Positions 9,727 through 19,734 of a DNA stretch of 64,000 nucleotides are shown in pieces. The notes under the pieces are model-generated. The model had not been told where the DNA came from and did not search any database. It saw only the letters and a list, made by a program, of their open reading frames with translations. The position numbers and the translations under genes were made by a program. Position 1 is the first letter of the stretch; every line of letters begins with the position of its first letter. Source of the DNA: Candidatus Dormiibacterota bacterium (GTDB lineage: Bacteria; Chloroflexota; Dormibacteria; Aeolococcales; Bog-877); contig DAHVDN010000003.1 in NCBI GenBank assembly GCA_027313505.1, forward strand, positions 38,374 to 102,373, read 5' to 3'.

Positions 9727-11301
9727 ATGCTGGAACCCAATTCAAGCGCGCCTGACAAATCCGGGTGGCGACGGGATCCGCCGACCATCCTGCTTGCGGC
9801 AGTTCTGATCCTCGGGCTGGCCGCTTTCGTAACCCCTCAGTTCGACCCCGACTTCTGGTGGACGGCCAGATTGGGTCTGGAGATACTGGCTCGCGGGGTA
9901 CCTCTACACAACTACTTCACCTTCACCGCTTTCACCCACCCTTTCATCAGTCAGGAGTGGGGCTCTGAGGTGATCGACGCGTTCCTCTACCGGAACTTCG
10001 GAATGAGCGCGGTCATCCTGGTCTTCGCCGCGGTGACCTGGATGGGTTTCTTCCTCGGAGTTTTAAGGGTCAACCGCCCTGGACGCTCACGTTGGGTGTT
10101 GGCGATAGGGGCGGCGCTCGTTGTGGTGTCAGGGCTGCAGGTATGGGGTCCCAGTCCGCAGATGTTCTCCTTCGGTCTCCTCGGAGTCCTGCTGACCATC
10201 CTCGACTCCTACCGGCGCAGGCCCCGCTTTCGTCTTCTAGCTGGACTGGTGCCTCTGTTCGTCCTGTGGGGCAACCTCCACGGAGGCTTCCTGGTTGGCC
10301 TTGGGGTTGTTGGCGTCTACCTGGTCGGAGAGGCGCTAGCGGCGTACCTCCGTCAGCCCGGGGCCCTGAGCTGGCAGTCGTGCAGAGACCTCTTGGTGAT
10401 CCTGGTCCTGGCGGCGCTGGCGCCAATGGTGAACCCCAACGGTTTTGGTATCTATCTCTACCCGGCGAAGTTGCTGCTGAGTTCTGTGGCCCAAGGTAGC
10501 CTCAACGAGTGGCAGCCTCCGGACTTCCACTCTCCGGCCAACATTCCGGCGCTGGTGTTACTCCTGACCACCCTGTTGGCTGCGAGATGGGCCCGGCAAA
10601 CCAAACTTTCCGACCTGCTGTTGGGCGCCGCCGGACTGGTGCTCATGTTGTATGCCGTGAGAGACATTCCGATCTTCGCCGTGCTCACCCTGCCACTCTG
10701 GGCCGACGGGGTGCAGGGCCTCGCGGACTACCTAAGGGAGGCCAGGGGCGCCCGACGATCGCGTCGTGTTCGACCCGCCCCCAAATGGTTCGTGGCGGTG
10801 GTTTTGGTGGTGGTGGCCCTCGCAGCGGGAGCTAGAGTGGCCGATCAGCTATCTAGTCCTGAGAACAGCCTTCAGAGCTCGGCGTATCCAGTTCAAGTCG
10901 GTCGCGTCATCTGTGACGGCCCCACCGCCAGGGTTTTTGCTCCCTATGCCAGTGCCGGGTGGCTTCTATACAGAATCGACAAGAGGGTCCAGGTGGGTAG
11001 GCACTGCGCCCCTGACCGGGTGTTCATATTCGGGGAGGTGGTGCTAATGGGCCGGACTGTCCTCGCCAACTACCTGGCGGCCGAGACGGCCGGGGCGGGC
11101 AGCCTCAAGATCCTGCGCAACTACGGGGTCACTCTGGTTTGGCAGCCTCGGAATTCTCCGCTGGCCAACCTGCTCCGCCAGAGTCGTGGATGGAGTTGTG
11201 TCTTCGCCACCCCGTCGAATGAACTGTTCGCACCCGATGCCACCGCTCGCCTATGGGGAGCGAAACGCAGCGGCTGCGGGGCGCCATATCCGGCAGGCTA
11301 G
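9727..11301 (+). CDS. Multi-pass membrane protein of unknown function
   Basis: Many hydrophobic segments; ATG 9727 (MLEPNSSAPDKSG) preferred over upstream extension containing the hairpin. Confidence 0.65.
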   Translation: MLEPNSSAPDKSGWRRDPPTILLAAVLILGLAAFVTPQFDPDFWWTARLGLEILARGVPLHNYFTFTAFTHPFISQEWGSEVIDAFLYRNFGMSAVILVFAAVTWMGFFLGVLRVNRPGRSRWVLAIGAALVVVSGLQVWGPSPQMFSFGLLGVLLTILDSYRRRPRFRLLAGLVPLFVLWGNLHGGFLVGLGVVGVYLVGEALAAYLRQPGALSWQSCRDLLVILVLAALAPMVNPNGFGIYLYPAKLLLSSVAQGSLNEWQPPDFHSPANIPALVLLLTTLLAARWARQTKLSDLLLGAAGLVLMLYAVRDIPIFAVLTLPLWADGVQGLADYLREARGARRSRRVRPAPKWFVAVVLVVVALAAGARVADQLSSPENSLQSSAYPVQVGRVICDGPTARVFAPYASAGWLLYRIDKRVQVGRHCAPDRVFIFGEVVLMGRTVLANYLAAETAGAGSLKILRNYGVTLVWQPRNSPLANLLRQSRGWSCVFATPSNELFAPDATARLWGAKRSGCGAPYPAG

Positions 11302-11406
11302 AGGGCCAGAACCAGATCCAAGGCGAGCACCAGCCCTCCCGCGGAGCCAAACCGTCGGCTGGGAGCTGCTGGTGAGGGGCCACCCGGGTCACCCCCTTCC
11401 AATCTA

Positions 11407-12774
11407 CTAGGGATAAATCCCTCGAACCGCCGTCGCATCCGCCACCCGCTTGACCGCCAGGCAGTAGGCTCCCATCCTCAGAGTCGTCCTGTGGTGGGTG
11501 GCCAGTTCATCGACCTGCTGGTACGCCCGCTGCATGATTCGGGTCAGCCGAGTGTTGATCTCGCTCTCTTCCCAGAAGAACGACTGGAGGTCCTGGACCC
11601 ACTCGAAATAGGACACGGTGACGCCGCCAGCGTTCGCCAGGATGTCGGGCACAACGATGATCCCCCGCTGGTGAAAGATGTCGTCGGCCTCCGGGGTCGT
11701 GGGACCGTTGGCCGCCTCCACAATCAGCTTCGCCTGGATGCGACCGGCGTTCTCCAGCCCGAACTGGTTTTCCAGCGCGGCCGGGACCAGGATCGTGACC
11801 GGTAGCTCCAAGAGAGCGGTGTTGGAGATCTCCTGAGTCGCTCCCGCGAAGCCGGAGACGCGGCCAGCCTTCGCCTGGTGGGCCAGAAGGGCCGGCACGT
11901 CCAACCCCTGGGGGTTGTAGATGCCTCCGAAGACATCGGAGACGGCGACCACCTTGAACCCCTCGGCGTTGAGGAGGTCCGCGCTGACGCTGCCGACGTT
12001 CCCGAAGCCCTGGATCGCGACACTGCATTCGGCTGGATCCCAGCCCAGACGGCGGCAGGCCTCGAGAGTTACCACCATCACGCCTCTGCCGGTTGCAGCG
12101 GGGCGGCCCTCCGACCCTCCGATTGAAAGCGGCTTGCCCGTGACCGTTGCCGGCACCGAGTAGCCCTTCTCCATCGAGATGGTGTCCATGATCCAGGCCA
12201 TGGTCTGCTGGTTGGTGTTGACGTCGGGAGCGGGGATGTCGCTCTCAGGTCCGATCAGCAGGGAGATCTCGCTCGCGAAGCGCCGGGTCAGGTGCTCGAG
12301 CTCCTGTTGACTGAGTTGGGACGGGTCGCAGATGACACCGCCCTTGGCCCCACCGTAGGGCAGGTTTGTCACCGCGCACTTCCAGGTCATCCACATCGAC
12401 AGGGCCTTGACCTCATCAAGGCTCACCTGGGGGTGGTATCGAATGCCGCCCTTGGCAGGCCCGCGGGTGAGGTTGTGCTGGATGCGGTACCCGGTGAAGA
12501 CCCGGATGTGCCCATCATCCATGCGCACCGGAAAATTCACGGTGAACTCACGGCGCACCTCCCGGAGCACGGCCCGCAGCCCGGGGTCCAGCTCCAAAAT
12601 GGAGGCCGCCTGGTCGAACTGACGCTGGGCTGTGATGTATGGGTTGGCTGGCGCCGCCGCCGCGGACGGTGCTGTTAAGACGCTGCTGGCCATTGACCTG
12701 CGCCCTCCAAAGTGGCTGTTCTGGGCCGGTACCTTGTGGCCGACCCGGCGGGTAGGGTAGACCTCCTTGGCCAT
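11407..12774 (-). CDS. Glu/Leu/Phe/Val dehydrogenase (glutamate dehydrogenase)
   Basis: GPAKGGIRYHPQVSLDEVKALSMWMTWKCAVTNLPYGGAKGGV, IQGFGNVGS, ILANAGGVTVSYFEWVQ; start may be internal (MASSVLTAP, about 12693). Confidence 0.93.
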   Translation of the reverse strand: MAKEVYPTRRVGHKVPAQNSHFGGRRSMASSVLTAPSAAAAPANPYITAQRQFDQAASILELDPGLRAVLREVRREFTVNFPVRMDDGHIRVFTGYRIQHNLTRGPAKGGIRYHPQVSLDEVKALSMWMTWKCAVTNLPYGGAKGGVICDPSQLSQQELEHLTRRFASEISLLIGPESDIPAPDVNTNQQTMAWIMDTISMEKGYSVPATVTGKPLSIGGSEGRPAATGRGVMVVTLEACRRLGWDPAECSVAIQGFGNVGSVSADLLNAEGFKVVAVSDVFGGIYNPQGLDVPALLAHQAKAGRVSGFAGATQEISNTALLELPVTILVPAALENQFGLENAGRIQAKLIVEAANGPTTPEADDIFHQRGIIVVPDILANAGGVTVSYFEWVQDLQSFFWEESEINTRLTRIMQRAYQQVDELATHHRTTLRMGAYCLAVKRVADATAVRGIYP

Positions 12775-13024
12775 GCGGTGTCAAGTTCCGACTCCCCGCG
12801 CGACGTCCAGCGAGCTGGAGAGCTGACCGGCTACCTTCCGGGCTCTTGTATGGGACCTCGCCTCAAGGGGCCATGATTCGGCGCTCAGAAGCGAGCGATC
12901 TGTCAGCATGGATTGGTGATCACCGCCAGCCTGAGGCCCCGGTGTCCCCGGTATCCAGGGGAGAGGCTCGCCCCCTTTGAGCGCGTGCCGAACCCCGCTG
13001 TCCCCAGGCCCCAGGGGAGAGGGG

Positions 13025-14113
13025 ATGGCTGAGCCGCGAACTGGGTTGTCGGACGCTCTGATCCAGGGCCCGACATGGTTTCTGGCCCGGGGCTCGCCCG
13101 GCTTGGGCAGGCTGATGGAGACGATCAGCCTGGCCGAAATCGTCTCCGAAGCACAGAGGTCACCTCGACTGTGGATGGCAACGTCCTCGGCGGCGGTCCC
13201 ACTTGCGCAGCGACTCTCCCGGTGGCGCGTTGGCAGCTTGGACATCGGTGGCGGGCCCGACCTGCAGCAGGCCCTGATCGACTCCGAACCAGTTCAACGA
13301 CTGCTGGAACGGATCCGCCGACATCATCCGGCGGCCATCGTCGTCGATGGGTACCAGATACTGCTACCAATCCTGAGGCAGTTCTCGGATGCGCGGCTGG
13401 TGGCCCTGGCGAACCTGCATGACCTCCGTAACCCAGCGCATTCCTTAGGAGCCAGGCTCTTGCAGGAGGCGCTTCACCTCTCGGCCGACCTCATTGTGAT
13501 CGGTGAGCTGCGGCGCGGATGGGTTCGGGGCAGATTGCAGCAGGTGCCTGTGCTGCGCATTCCCGCACTGGTCAGGCCGGGGGCTCTGCGGTCTCGCGGC
13601 ACCCTGGGACCGACCCCATATGTCGCCGTGCTCGGCGGTGGCAGCCGAGGGGACCACCGGTTGGCCGAATCCACAAGGGCAATACTGGAAGCGCTGGATG
13701 GAGCGGTCGCAGCCCACTCTCTACCCTCGTGCACCGTTTACGCCGGTGGCGCGGTGGACTTGGAGCCGGATAGGTATCCCAACCTTGGCTTATCCGATCC
13801 TGCGAAAGGGCTGAGCGCCCTGACCTCGGCGAGGTTGGTTGTCGCTAGGGCGGGCCGAAGCACCCTGGCGGAGATACTGGCCTCACAGAGAGCCGCTGTC
13901 GTGATTGCTGCGGAGTCGGACACCCTGCGAGGAGCCGAGCAGGTTGCGAATGCCGCGGCCGCGGCCGCGATCTCCCCCGCGGTTGTCCCAATTGGCATCG
14001 GGGATCTCGGCGAGTTGGGAGCCCGGTGCCGCCAGGCATTGAGCGTGAACTCTCGGCCATGGCGTTCGGGCAACTCCAGTTGGTGGGCGGCGCTCAAAGC
14101 GATGGGAGTGTGA
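13025..14113 (+). CDS. Glycosyltransferase-like protein with MurG/GT28-type C-terminal region
   Basis: C-terminal SARLVVARAGRSTLAEILASQRAAVVI; start taken as ATG 13025 (ORF open from 12977). Confidence 0.55.
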   Translation: MAEPRTGLSDALIQGPTWFLARGSPGLGRLMETISLAEIVSEAQRSPRLWMATSSAAVPLAQRLSRWRVGSLDIGGGPDLQQALIDSEPVQRLLERIRRHHPAAIVVDGYQILLPILRQFSDARLVALANLHDLRNPAHSLGARLLQEALHLSADLIVIGELRRGWVRGRLQQVPVLRIPALVRPGALRSRGTLGPTPYVAVLGGGSRGDHRLAESTRAILEALDGAVAAHSLPSCTVYAGGAVDLEPDRYPNLGLSDPAKGLSALTSARLVVARAGRSTLAEILASQRAAVVIAAESDTLRGAEQVANAAAAAAISPAVVPIGIGDLGELGARCRQALSVNSRPWRSGNSSWWAALKAMGV

Positions 14114-14248
14114 GGGAGTGCCGGGCCCTTCCGGGGAGGGGCCGTCAACCGCCCTCCTGTCTCCGGCGTCGCGGCAGGATGAGTCCGGCCCCGGCTGCGG
14201 AGTTCGAAACAGACTGAACTCCACCTCGCTTATCCGATAATCACAGCT

Positions 14249-14587
14249 GTGGTTCCGCAGTTGCCCATGGAGTTGGACGTCGACCGAGCACGGTCCTGGA
14301 TTGGACGTGGTGCAACGCTCCTGGATGTCCGGGATCCCAAGGAGAGGGCGGCTCGTCACATTCCCAACTCCTTCTGGATACCGGTCACCGAGCTTTCGCG
14401 AAGGTGGCGGGAGCTGCCGGCCGGAGTTCCCGTGGTGGTGTACTGCTCGGCCGGTTCCAGAAGTTTTCGGGCGAGCAAGTACCTTCGTGAAAGGGGCAGG
14501 GCGGCCGCGGCTCTAGTCGGCGGCCTCAGCGCCTGGGCTGCGAGCGGCGAACCGGTGGAAGTGGGATCCCAAAGTGGGCCGAACTGA
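14249..14587 (+). CDS. Rhodanese-like domain protein
   Basis: ATLLDVRDPKERAARHIPNS and VVYCSAGSRSFRASKYL active-site loop. Confidence 0.9.
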   Translation: MVPQLPMELDVDRARSWIGRGATLLDVRDPKERAARHIPNSFWIPVTELSRRWRELPAGVPVVVYCSAGSRSFRASKYLRERGRAAAALVGGLSAWAASGEPVEVGSQSGPN

Positions 14588-14623
14588 AGTCAGATCGAGG
14601 ACCCGGCCGAGCCTCGTGAGAGC

Positions 14624-16702
14624 ATGGGCGAAACCAAAAGGCGGGAGTTTGAGGGCCTCGAGATGAGCCACGCTGAAGCGACCCTACCCAGAGCTGGCAC
14701 TGAGCTGGATGATCTGTGCATCAACACCATCCGCTGCCTGGCGATCGACGGGGTGCAGAAGGCCAACTCCGGACACCCGGGCCTGCCCATGGGAGCTGCT
14801 CCGATGGCCTACGTCCTCTGGACCCAATTCCTGCGACACGCTCCCAGGCACCCTGATTGGCCGAATCGCGACAGGTTCGTCCTCTCCGCGGGCCACGGCT
14901 CGATGTTGCTCTACTCCCTGTTGCATCTCACCGGGTACGGAGTCTCCATGGACGATCTTCAGCATTTTCGCAGCTGGGGGTCGATCACGCCGGGCCATCC
15001 TGAGCGGGGCCTGACCCCAGGGGTCGAAGTCACCACGGGGCCACTTGGCCAGGGGTTCGGGAACGGTGTCGGGATGGCGATGGCCGAACGCGCATTGGCT
15101 TACCGGTACAACCGCCCGGGCCATGAGGTCGTGGATCACCGAACCTTTGTGCTCTGTGGAGACGGAGATCTCATGGAGGGGGTATCCGCCGAGGCCGCCT
15201 CCCTTGCGGGCCACCTGGGGCTGGGAAAACTCATCTGCCTTTATGACGACAATCATGTCTCCCTTGACGGACCCACCTCCTTGTCCTTCACCGAGAACGT
15301 GCTAGAGCGTTTCTCAGCTTATGGCTGGCAGGTGCAGCGGGTAGATGATGGCAACCTGGACCTGGACGGGATTCACAGTGCCCTCAGCAGTGCTATCGCG
15401 GATGAGAGCAGGCCGTCGCTCATCGCCGTCAGAACTCATATCGGATACGGCGCGCCCCACAAGCAGGACACCAATGCCGCTCACGGATCCCCGCTTGGTC
15501 CCGATGAGGTTGCCGCTGCCAAGCGAGCTTACGGCTGGGATCCGGGGCGAACCTTCTACGTGCCCCAAGCTGCCGCAGACCAGTTCGCCAAGGCACTCGC
15601 GGGAGGGGACCGCATGCACTCGGAGTGGAATGAGCGGCTGGAGAGCTGGTCGGCTGACAACCCAGAGCTCAGGCGGGAGTGGAATCTGGCTCAGGCCGGA
15701 CTGCTTCCCCATGGGTGGCGAGACGTCCTGCCAAGGTGGAAGGTGGGCGACAAGGATCTGGCCACCAGGGTCTCGGGCGGCCAGGCTCTCAACGCCTTGG
15801 CGGAGGCCATTCCATGGATCTTGGGCGGCGACGCTGACCTATCAGAGTCGACCAAAACCGCAGTCAACGGTGGGGGAGACTTTGATGGCCAGACCGGCCA
15901 GGGGAGAAACCTCCATTTTGGGGTGCGAGAACACGCGATGGGAGCGGCCGGCAACGGAATGGCAGCCCACGGGGGGCTGCGCCCATACAGCGCTACCTTC
16001 TTCACCTTCTCCGACTACCAACGTCCGTCGGTCCGGCTCTCGGCGCTGTCTCACCTGCCCGTGGTGTGGGTGTACACCCATGACAGCATCGGGCTGGGGG
16101 AGGACGGTCCTACCCATCAGCCGGTGGAGCAGCTCGCTTCCCTCAGACTGATTCCGAATCTGGTGGTCCTAAGGCCTGGCGACGCCAACGAATCCAGCTT
16201 CGCCTGGGCGGTGGCGCTGGAGCGAAACCAGGCTCCGACGGCCCTGGTACTTTGCCGCCAGAATGTTCCCATCCTGGAGGGGACTTCGGAACTGGCCGAG
16301 GTGGGGGTGCAGCGTGGAGGATACGTACTTCAGGAGGCGGAGGGAGGAGCTCCGGAGGTCATTCTCATAGGTACCGGCTCCGAGCTCTCCATCTGCGCTG
16401 CGGCGCGCCAGCTACTCCAGGCATCGGGGCACCCAACGCGGCTCGTGAGCATGCCTTCCATGGAGCTGTTTCACAGTCAATCCGCAGATTATCGACAAGA
16501 GGTTCTGCCCGACGATATCTGGGCTCGGGTTGCCGTGGAGGCAGGCGTGACGGATCCTTGGCGGAGCGTGGTTGGTCATCAGGGGGCGGTGGTTGGAGTG
16601 GACAGGTTCGGCGCCTCCGCTCCCTACCAGGTCATCTACGAACATTTGGGACTGACGCCCGAAGGGATTGCCAGGAAGGCCGCGGAGGTGCTCGGCGTTT
16701 GA
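14624..16702 (+). CDS. tkt: Transketolase
   Basis: [64 protein letters not shown]. Confidence 0.96.
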   Translation: MGETKRREFEGLEMSHAEATLPRAGTELDDLCINTIRCLAIDGVQKANSGHPGLPMGAAPMAYVLWTQFLRHAPRHPDWPNRDRFVLSAGHGSMLLYSLLHLTGYGVSMDDLQHFRSWGSITPGHPERGLTPGVEVTTGPLGQGFGNGVGMAMAERALAYRYNRPGHEVVDHRTFVLCGDGDLMEGVSAEAASLAGHLGLGKLICLYDDNHVSLDGPTSLSFTENVLERFSAYGWQVQRVDDGNLDLDGIHSALSSAIADESRPSLIAVRTHIGYGAPHKQDTNAAHGSPLGPDEVAAAKRAYGWDPGRTFYVPQAAADQFAKALAGGDRMHSEWNERLESWSADNPELRREWNLAQAGLLPHGWRDVLPRWKVGDKDLATRVSGGQALNALAEAIPWILGGDADLSESTKTAVNGGGDFDGQTGQGRNLHFGVREHAMGAAGNGMAAHGGLRPYSATFFTFSDYQRPSVRLSALSHLPVVWVYTHDSIGLGEDGPTHQPVEQLASLRLIPNLVVLRPGDANESSFAWAVALERNQAPTALVLCRQNVPILEGTSELAEVGVQRGGYVLQEAEGGAPEVILIGTGSELSICAAARQLLQASGHPTRLVSMPSMELFHSQSADYRQEVLPDDIWARVAVEAGVTDPWRSVVGHQGAVVGVDRFGASAPYQVIYEHLGLTPEGIARKAAEVLGV

Positions 16703-16798
16703 CGGACACCGAATCCATTTCTGGAAGCCTTCAGGGAAGGGATTGCCAGCGGAGGTTGCTCCCAGCCTGCGCGGGCGTCAGCTGCAGGGAGCTGACCT

Positions 16799-17557
16799 GT
16801 GACTGACCTCGTCCCCTTTTCCACCCCCAACCTCGTGGTCCAGAGTGACCCTGTCCACCTGGCGGAGTTTGCTGCGGCCACCATGGCTGCAGAGATTCGC
16901 CAGGCGGTACGGTCACGGGGCGAGGCCATTGTTGCTCTTCCGGGGGGGTCGACTCCTAGAGCTGCGCTGGAGTTGCTGGCGATTCAACCGGCTCTGGACT
17001 GGAGCAAGGTCGTCGTGGTGCCTGGCGACGAGCGCCTGGTGCCGGTCGGCGACCCTGAGTCCAACGAACGGATGATCAGGGAATCCTTGGTGTCGAGGAT
17101 CCCGGGGCCAGCCCCCATCGTCGCTGGGTGGGGCGTGGAGGCGGGGCTTGGACCGGAGACCGTTGTCCGCCGGTTCGAGGCTCGGCTGTTGGGCCTTCTC
17201 CCCAAGGTCGATGGCCTCTACCGGTTCGACTGGCTCGGACTTGGGTTGGGAGAAGATGGACATACCGCATCGCTATTTCCCGGCAGAGGCTATTCCGAAG
17301 AGGAGTTGGTCTTTGCCACGGTGCACCCCTCGGGACAAACTCGACTGACCCTGGGCCCCTCGCTGCTACGTTCCGCTCACAAGGTCAGATTCCTTCTGGC
17401 GGGCCAGCAGAAGGCCGATACCCTAGCTAGCGTGATCGATGGCCCTTACGATCCGGTCCGGTGGCCGGCGCAACTGGTAGCCCGGAGGGTGCCCGGCTGC
17501 GAGATCTGGTGCGATAGCGCTGCCGCTGCTCTCACTCGATACTCCACCGATGGCTGA
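16799..17557 (+). CDS. pgl: 6-phosphogluconolactonase
   Basis: ALPGGSTPRAALELL, VVPGDERLVPVGDPESNERMIRESL, LGLGEDGHTASLFPG; GTG start. Confidence 0.92.
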   Translation: MTDLVPFSTPNLVVQSDPVHLAEFAAATMAAEIRQAVRSRGEAIVALPGGSTPRAALELLAIQPALDWSKVVVVPGDERLVPVGDPESNERMIRESLVSRIPGPAPIVAGWGVEAGLGPETVVRRFEARLLGLLPKVDGLYRFDWLGLGLGEDGHTASLFPGRGYSEEELVFATVHPSGQTRLTLGPSLLRSAHKVRFLLAGQQKADTLASVIDGPYDPVRWPAQLVARRVPGCEIWCDSAAAALTRYSTDG

Positions 17558-18251
17558 ACTGGCCCCGTCAATCCTGGCTGCGGATTTTGCCCACCTGGGC
17601 GCGCAGCTGGCGGCCTGCGAGCTCGCGGGCGCCGACCGCATCCACATCGACGTCATGGACAACCACTTTGTACCCAACCTCACCATGGGGCCGGAGGTGG
17701 CCGCGGCCTGCCGACGGAGCACCAAACTGACCTTGGAGGCGCACCTGATGGTCGAGAACCCGGACTCGATCATCCCCGCCTTCCTGGCGGCGGGTGTGGA
17801 ACTAGTCACGGTGCATTTTGAGGCCTGCCGGCAACTTCATCGCACGATCACGGTAATCCGCCAGGGAGGAGGACAAGCTGGAGTTGGTATCAACCCGGCC
17901 ACTCCGGTTCACTTCCTGAGTCAGCTGATCGAAGAGGTCGACCTGGCATTGGTCATGTCCGTGGACCCAGGATTCGGGGGCCAGGCGTTCCAACCCGCCG
18001 CGCTCGGTAAGCTGGCGGAGTTGAGAGAGATGATCGACCGCCGAGGTCTGACCTGCGACCTGGAGGTCGATGGTGGGGTCGACGCCGACAATGCCCGCGC
18101 CTGCGTCGATGCCGGCGCCTCCATCTTGGTAGCAGGTACGTCAGTCTTCAGGGCGCCCGGCGGGATCGCCGCCGGAGTCGGTTGCATCCTGAGTCAGATG
18201 GGGCAGCCGGCCCCCAAATCCACCGCAACCCCAACCGCCCGTCCCGGGTGA
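17550..18251 (+). CDS. rpe: Ribulose-phosphate 3-epimerase
   Basis: APSILAADFAHLG, HIDVMDNHFVPNLTMGPEV, EAHLMVENPD, MSVDPGFGGQAF, EVDGGVDADNA; overlaps pgl end. Confidence 0.96.
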   Translation: MAELAPSILAADFAHLGAQLAACELAGADRIHIDVMDNHFVPNLTMGPEVAAACRRSTKLTLEAHLMVENPDSIIPAFLAAGVELVTVHFEACRQLHRTITVIRQGGGQAGVGINPATPVHFLSQLIEEVDLALVMSVDPGFGGQAFQPAALGKLAELREMIDRRGLTCDLEVDGGVDADNARACVDAGASILVAGTSVFRAPGGIAAGVGCILSQMGQPAPKSTATPTARPG

Positions 18252-18278
18252 GTAAAACTCGAGGAGGTCAATCCCCGC

Positions 18279-18956
18279 ATGTCCCGTTCTCCGCTTGTCG
18301 TTCCGGAACATCCCGAACTTCCACCCGACGTTCGGCAGGTGTATGTGGAGGTCGATCGGAAGTTTGGTGTGTTCATACTTCCGCAACTCCAACAGCTAGC
18401 TGCTGAGGAAGCCTCGGCGCGCCTCCTGGCTCGGGGGGCCGAGTTGGCCGAGCGCGCGGCAGCCGGCCAGCACTCGGAGCTCGCCGCAGAGTATCGGGCA
18501 CTACTGGAGGGGGCCCAGCGGGAGTTGAGGGACGCCCGTACCCTCGAGGTGGCGAGAGGCAGTGCGACTCGCCAAGAGAGACAGCGCACCGCCCGCCTCG
18601 ATGCAGCGTTGGTAGTCGCGAAGACGCGTCTGCCCGGTGGCCGGATGACCCGGCTGGAGGCGCGCTTGGCCGAGATGAATGGAGATGCGGGAGGTGACGA
18701 GACGGTGGCCCTGATCGAGGGGGCGGTCTTGGAGTGGGAGCGCCTCAGCCAGACCAGGCAGGCCAGAGAGGCAGATCGACTGGCCGACCAGGCCCATATG
18801 CCAGTCCGGCCGCGCCATACCGAAACATCCCGCAGCCGCAAGGCTCGGAGAGATCAGGCTCGCATCATCGAACTGGCCCGGGCCTTTGCCCTGGACAATC
18901 AGCCGACGGGGGCGGGGGGAGAGCGGCTCCCGACGGCCCCCAGTCCGGCTCAGTGA
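18279..18956 (+). CDS. Hypothetical charged, helical protein
   Basis: ORF with GAGGAGG SD upstream of ATG; Glu/Arg/Ala-rich composition; no family recognised. Confidence 0.5.
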   Translation: MSRSPLVVPEHPELPPDVRQVYVEVDRKFGVFILPQLQQLAAEEASARLLARGAELAERAAAGQHSELAAEYRALLEGAQRELRDARTLEVARGSATRQERQRTARLDAALVVAKTRLPGGRMTRLEARLAEMNGDAGGDETVALIEGAVLEWERLSQTRQAREADRLADQAHMPVRPRHTETSRSRKARRDQARIIELARAFALDNQPTGAGGERLPTAPSPAQ

Positions 18957-19357
18957 CGAGAGGCTTCCAGCTCCAGGGCTTCGCCCTCCTCAGCTTCGAT
19001 GGTCACCCAGTCAGGCTGGCCCAATAGACGGCTGACCTCGACCATGATTCGACCCTGAGCGTCGAACACCGCATCCTGGACCCTGTCGATGCTCGGTCGA
19101 CTCGAGGCCACCACCTGGGCCAAATCGGGATCGCCCTGCGCGACCTCGGCGTGTCGGAGCTCCTCGGTTATGGCCGGGGGCACCACCCGGCGCTCTCGGA
19201 TGCGGGCGTCCTCCAGATCTGCCAGTACGCGATCCAAGTGTTCCAAATGGGAGCGGTACTTGCGCAGCGTCCTGGTCCTGGAGAGTCCCTCGTGCTGCCG
19301 ACGCAGAATGTCGCGGCGGGTGACCCGGTACCGGTTGTCTCGCTCTGTGATCATCAT
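18950..19357 (-). CDS. Hypothetical protein, possibly coiled
   Basis: ORF open to 19453; MMITERDNRYRVTRRDILRRQHEGLSR... start preferred; converges on and overlaps the upstream ORF stop. Confidence 0.45.
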   Translation of the reverse strand: MMITERDNRYRVTRRDILRRQHEGLSRTRTLRKYRSHLEHLDRVLADLEDARIRERRVVPPAITEELRHAEVAQGDPDLAQVVASSRPSIDRVQDAVFDAQGRIMVEVSRLLGQPDWVTIEAEEGEALELEASRH

Positions 19358-19734
19358 CTTGGAGAGTCCTCTAGGCGCGTGAGTCCACGTGCTTCCTATT
19401 CCGGCGTGCCCCGCGTTGCTCGGGTACCCGATGTCCGACGGCGATAGACGCAACCGGGTTACCCGGTGCTCCCCATCACCTGGCAGCTCCGCTCACCGCG
19501 GCTGCTCTGGGAAAAGTATACCCCGGGACGGCAAATATTCCAACCCCCAAATCCGACCAATTTCTTGACCCGGGCCGGATGAATTGATCTGCAAGGAGCG
19601 GCTGAAGGGAAATTGGGGGCTTCGACCCTCAATCGTTAAGTCCGGACTAAGGCAGTGAGCTGCCTGTCGGTGGCACGAGGGTGACGCTATGGTCTCGGAA
19701 TTGGGATCCGGGGCGGGAGCTGTAAACTAGACCC

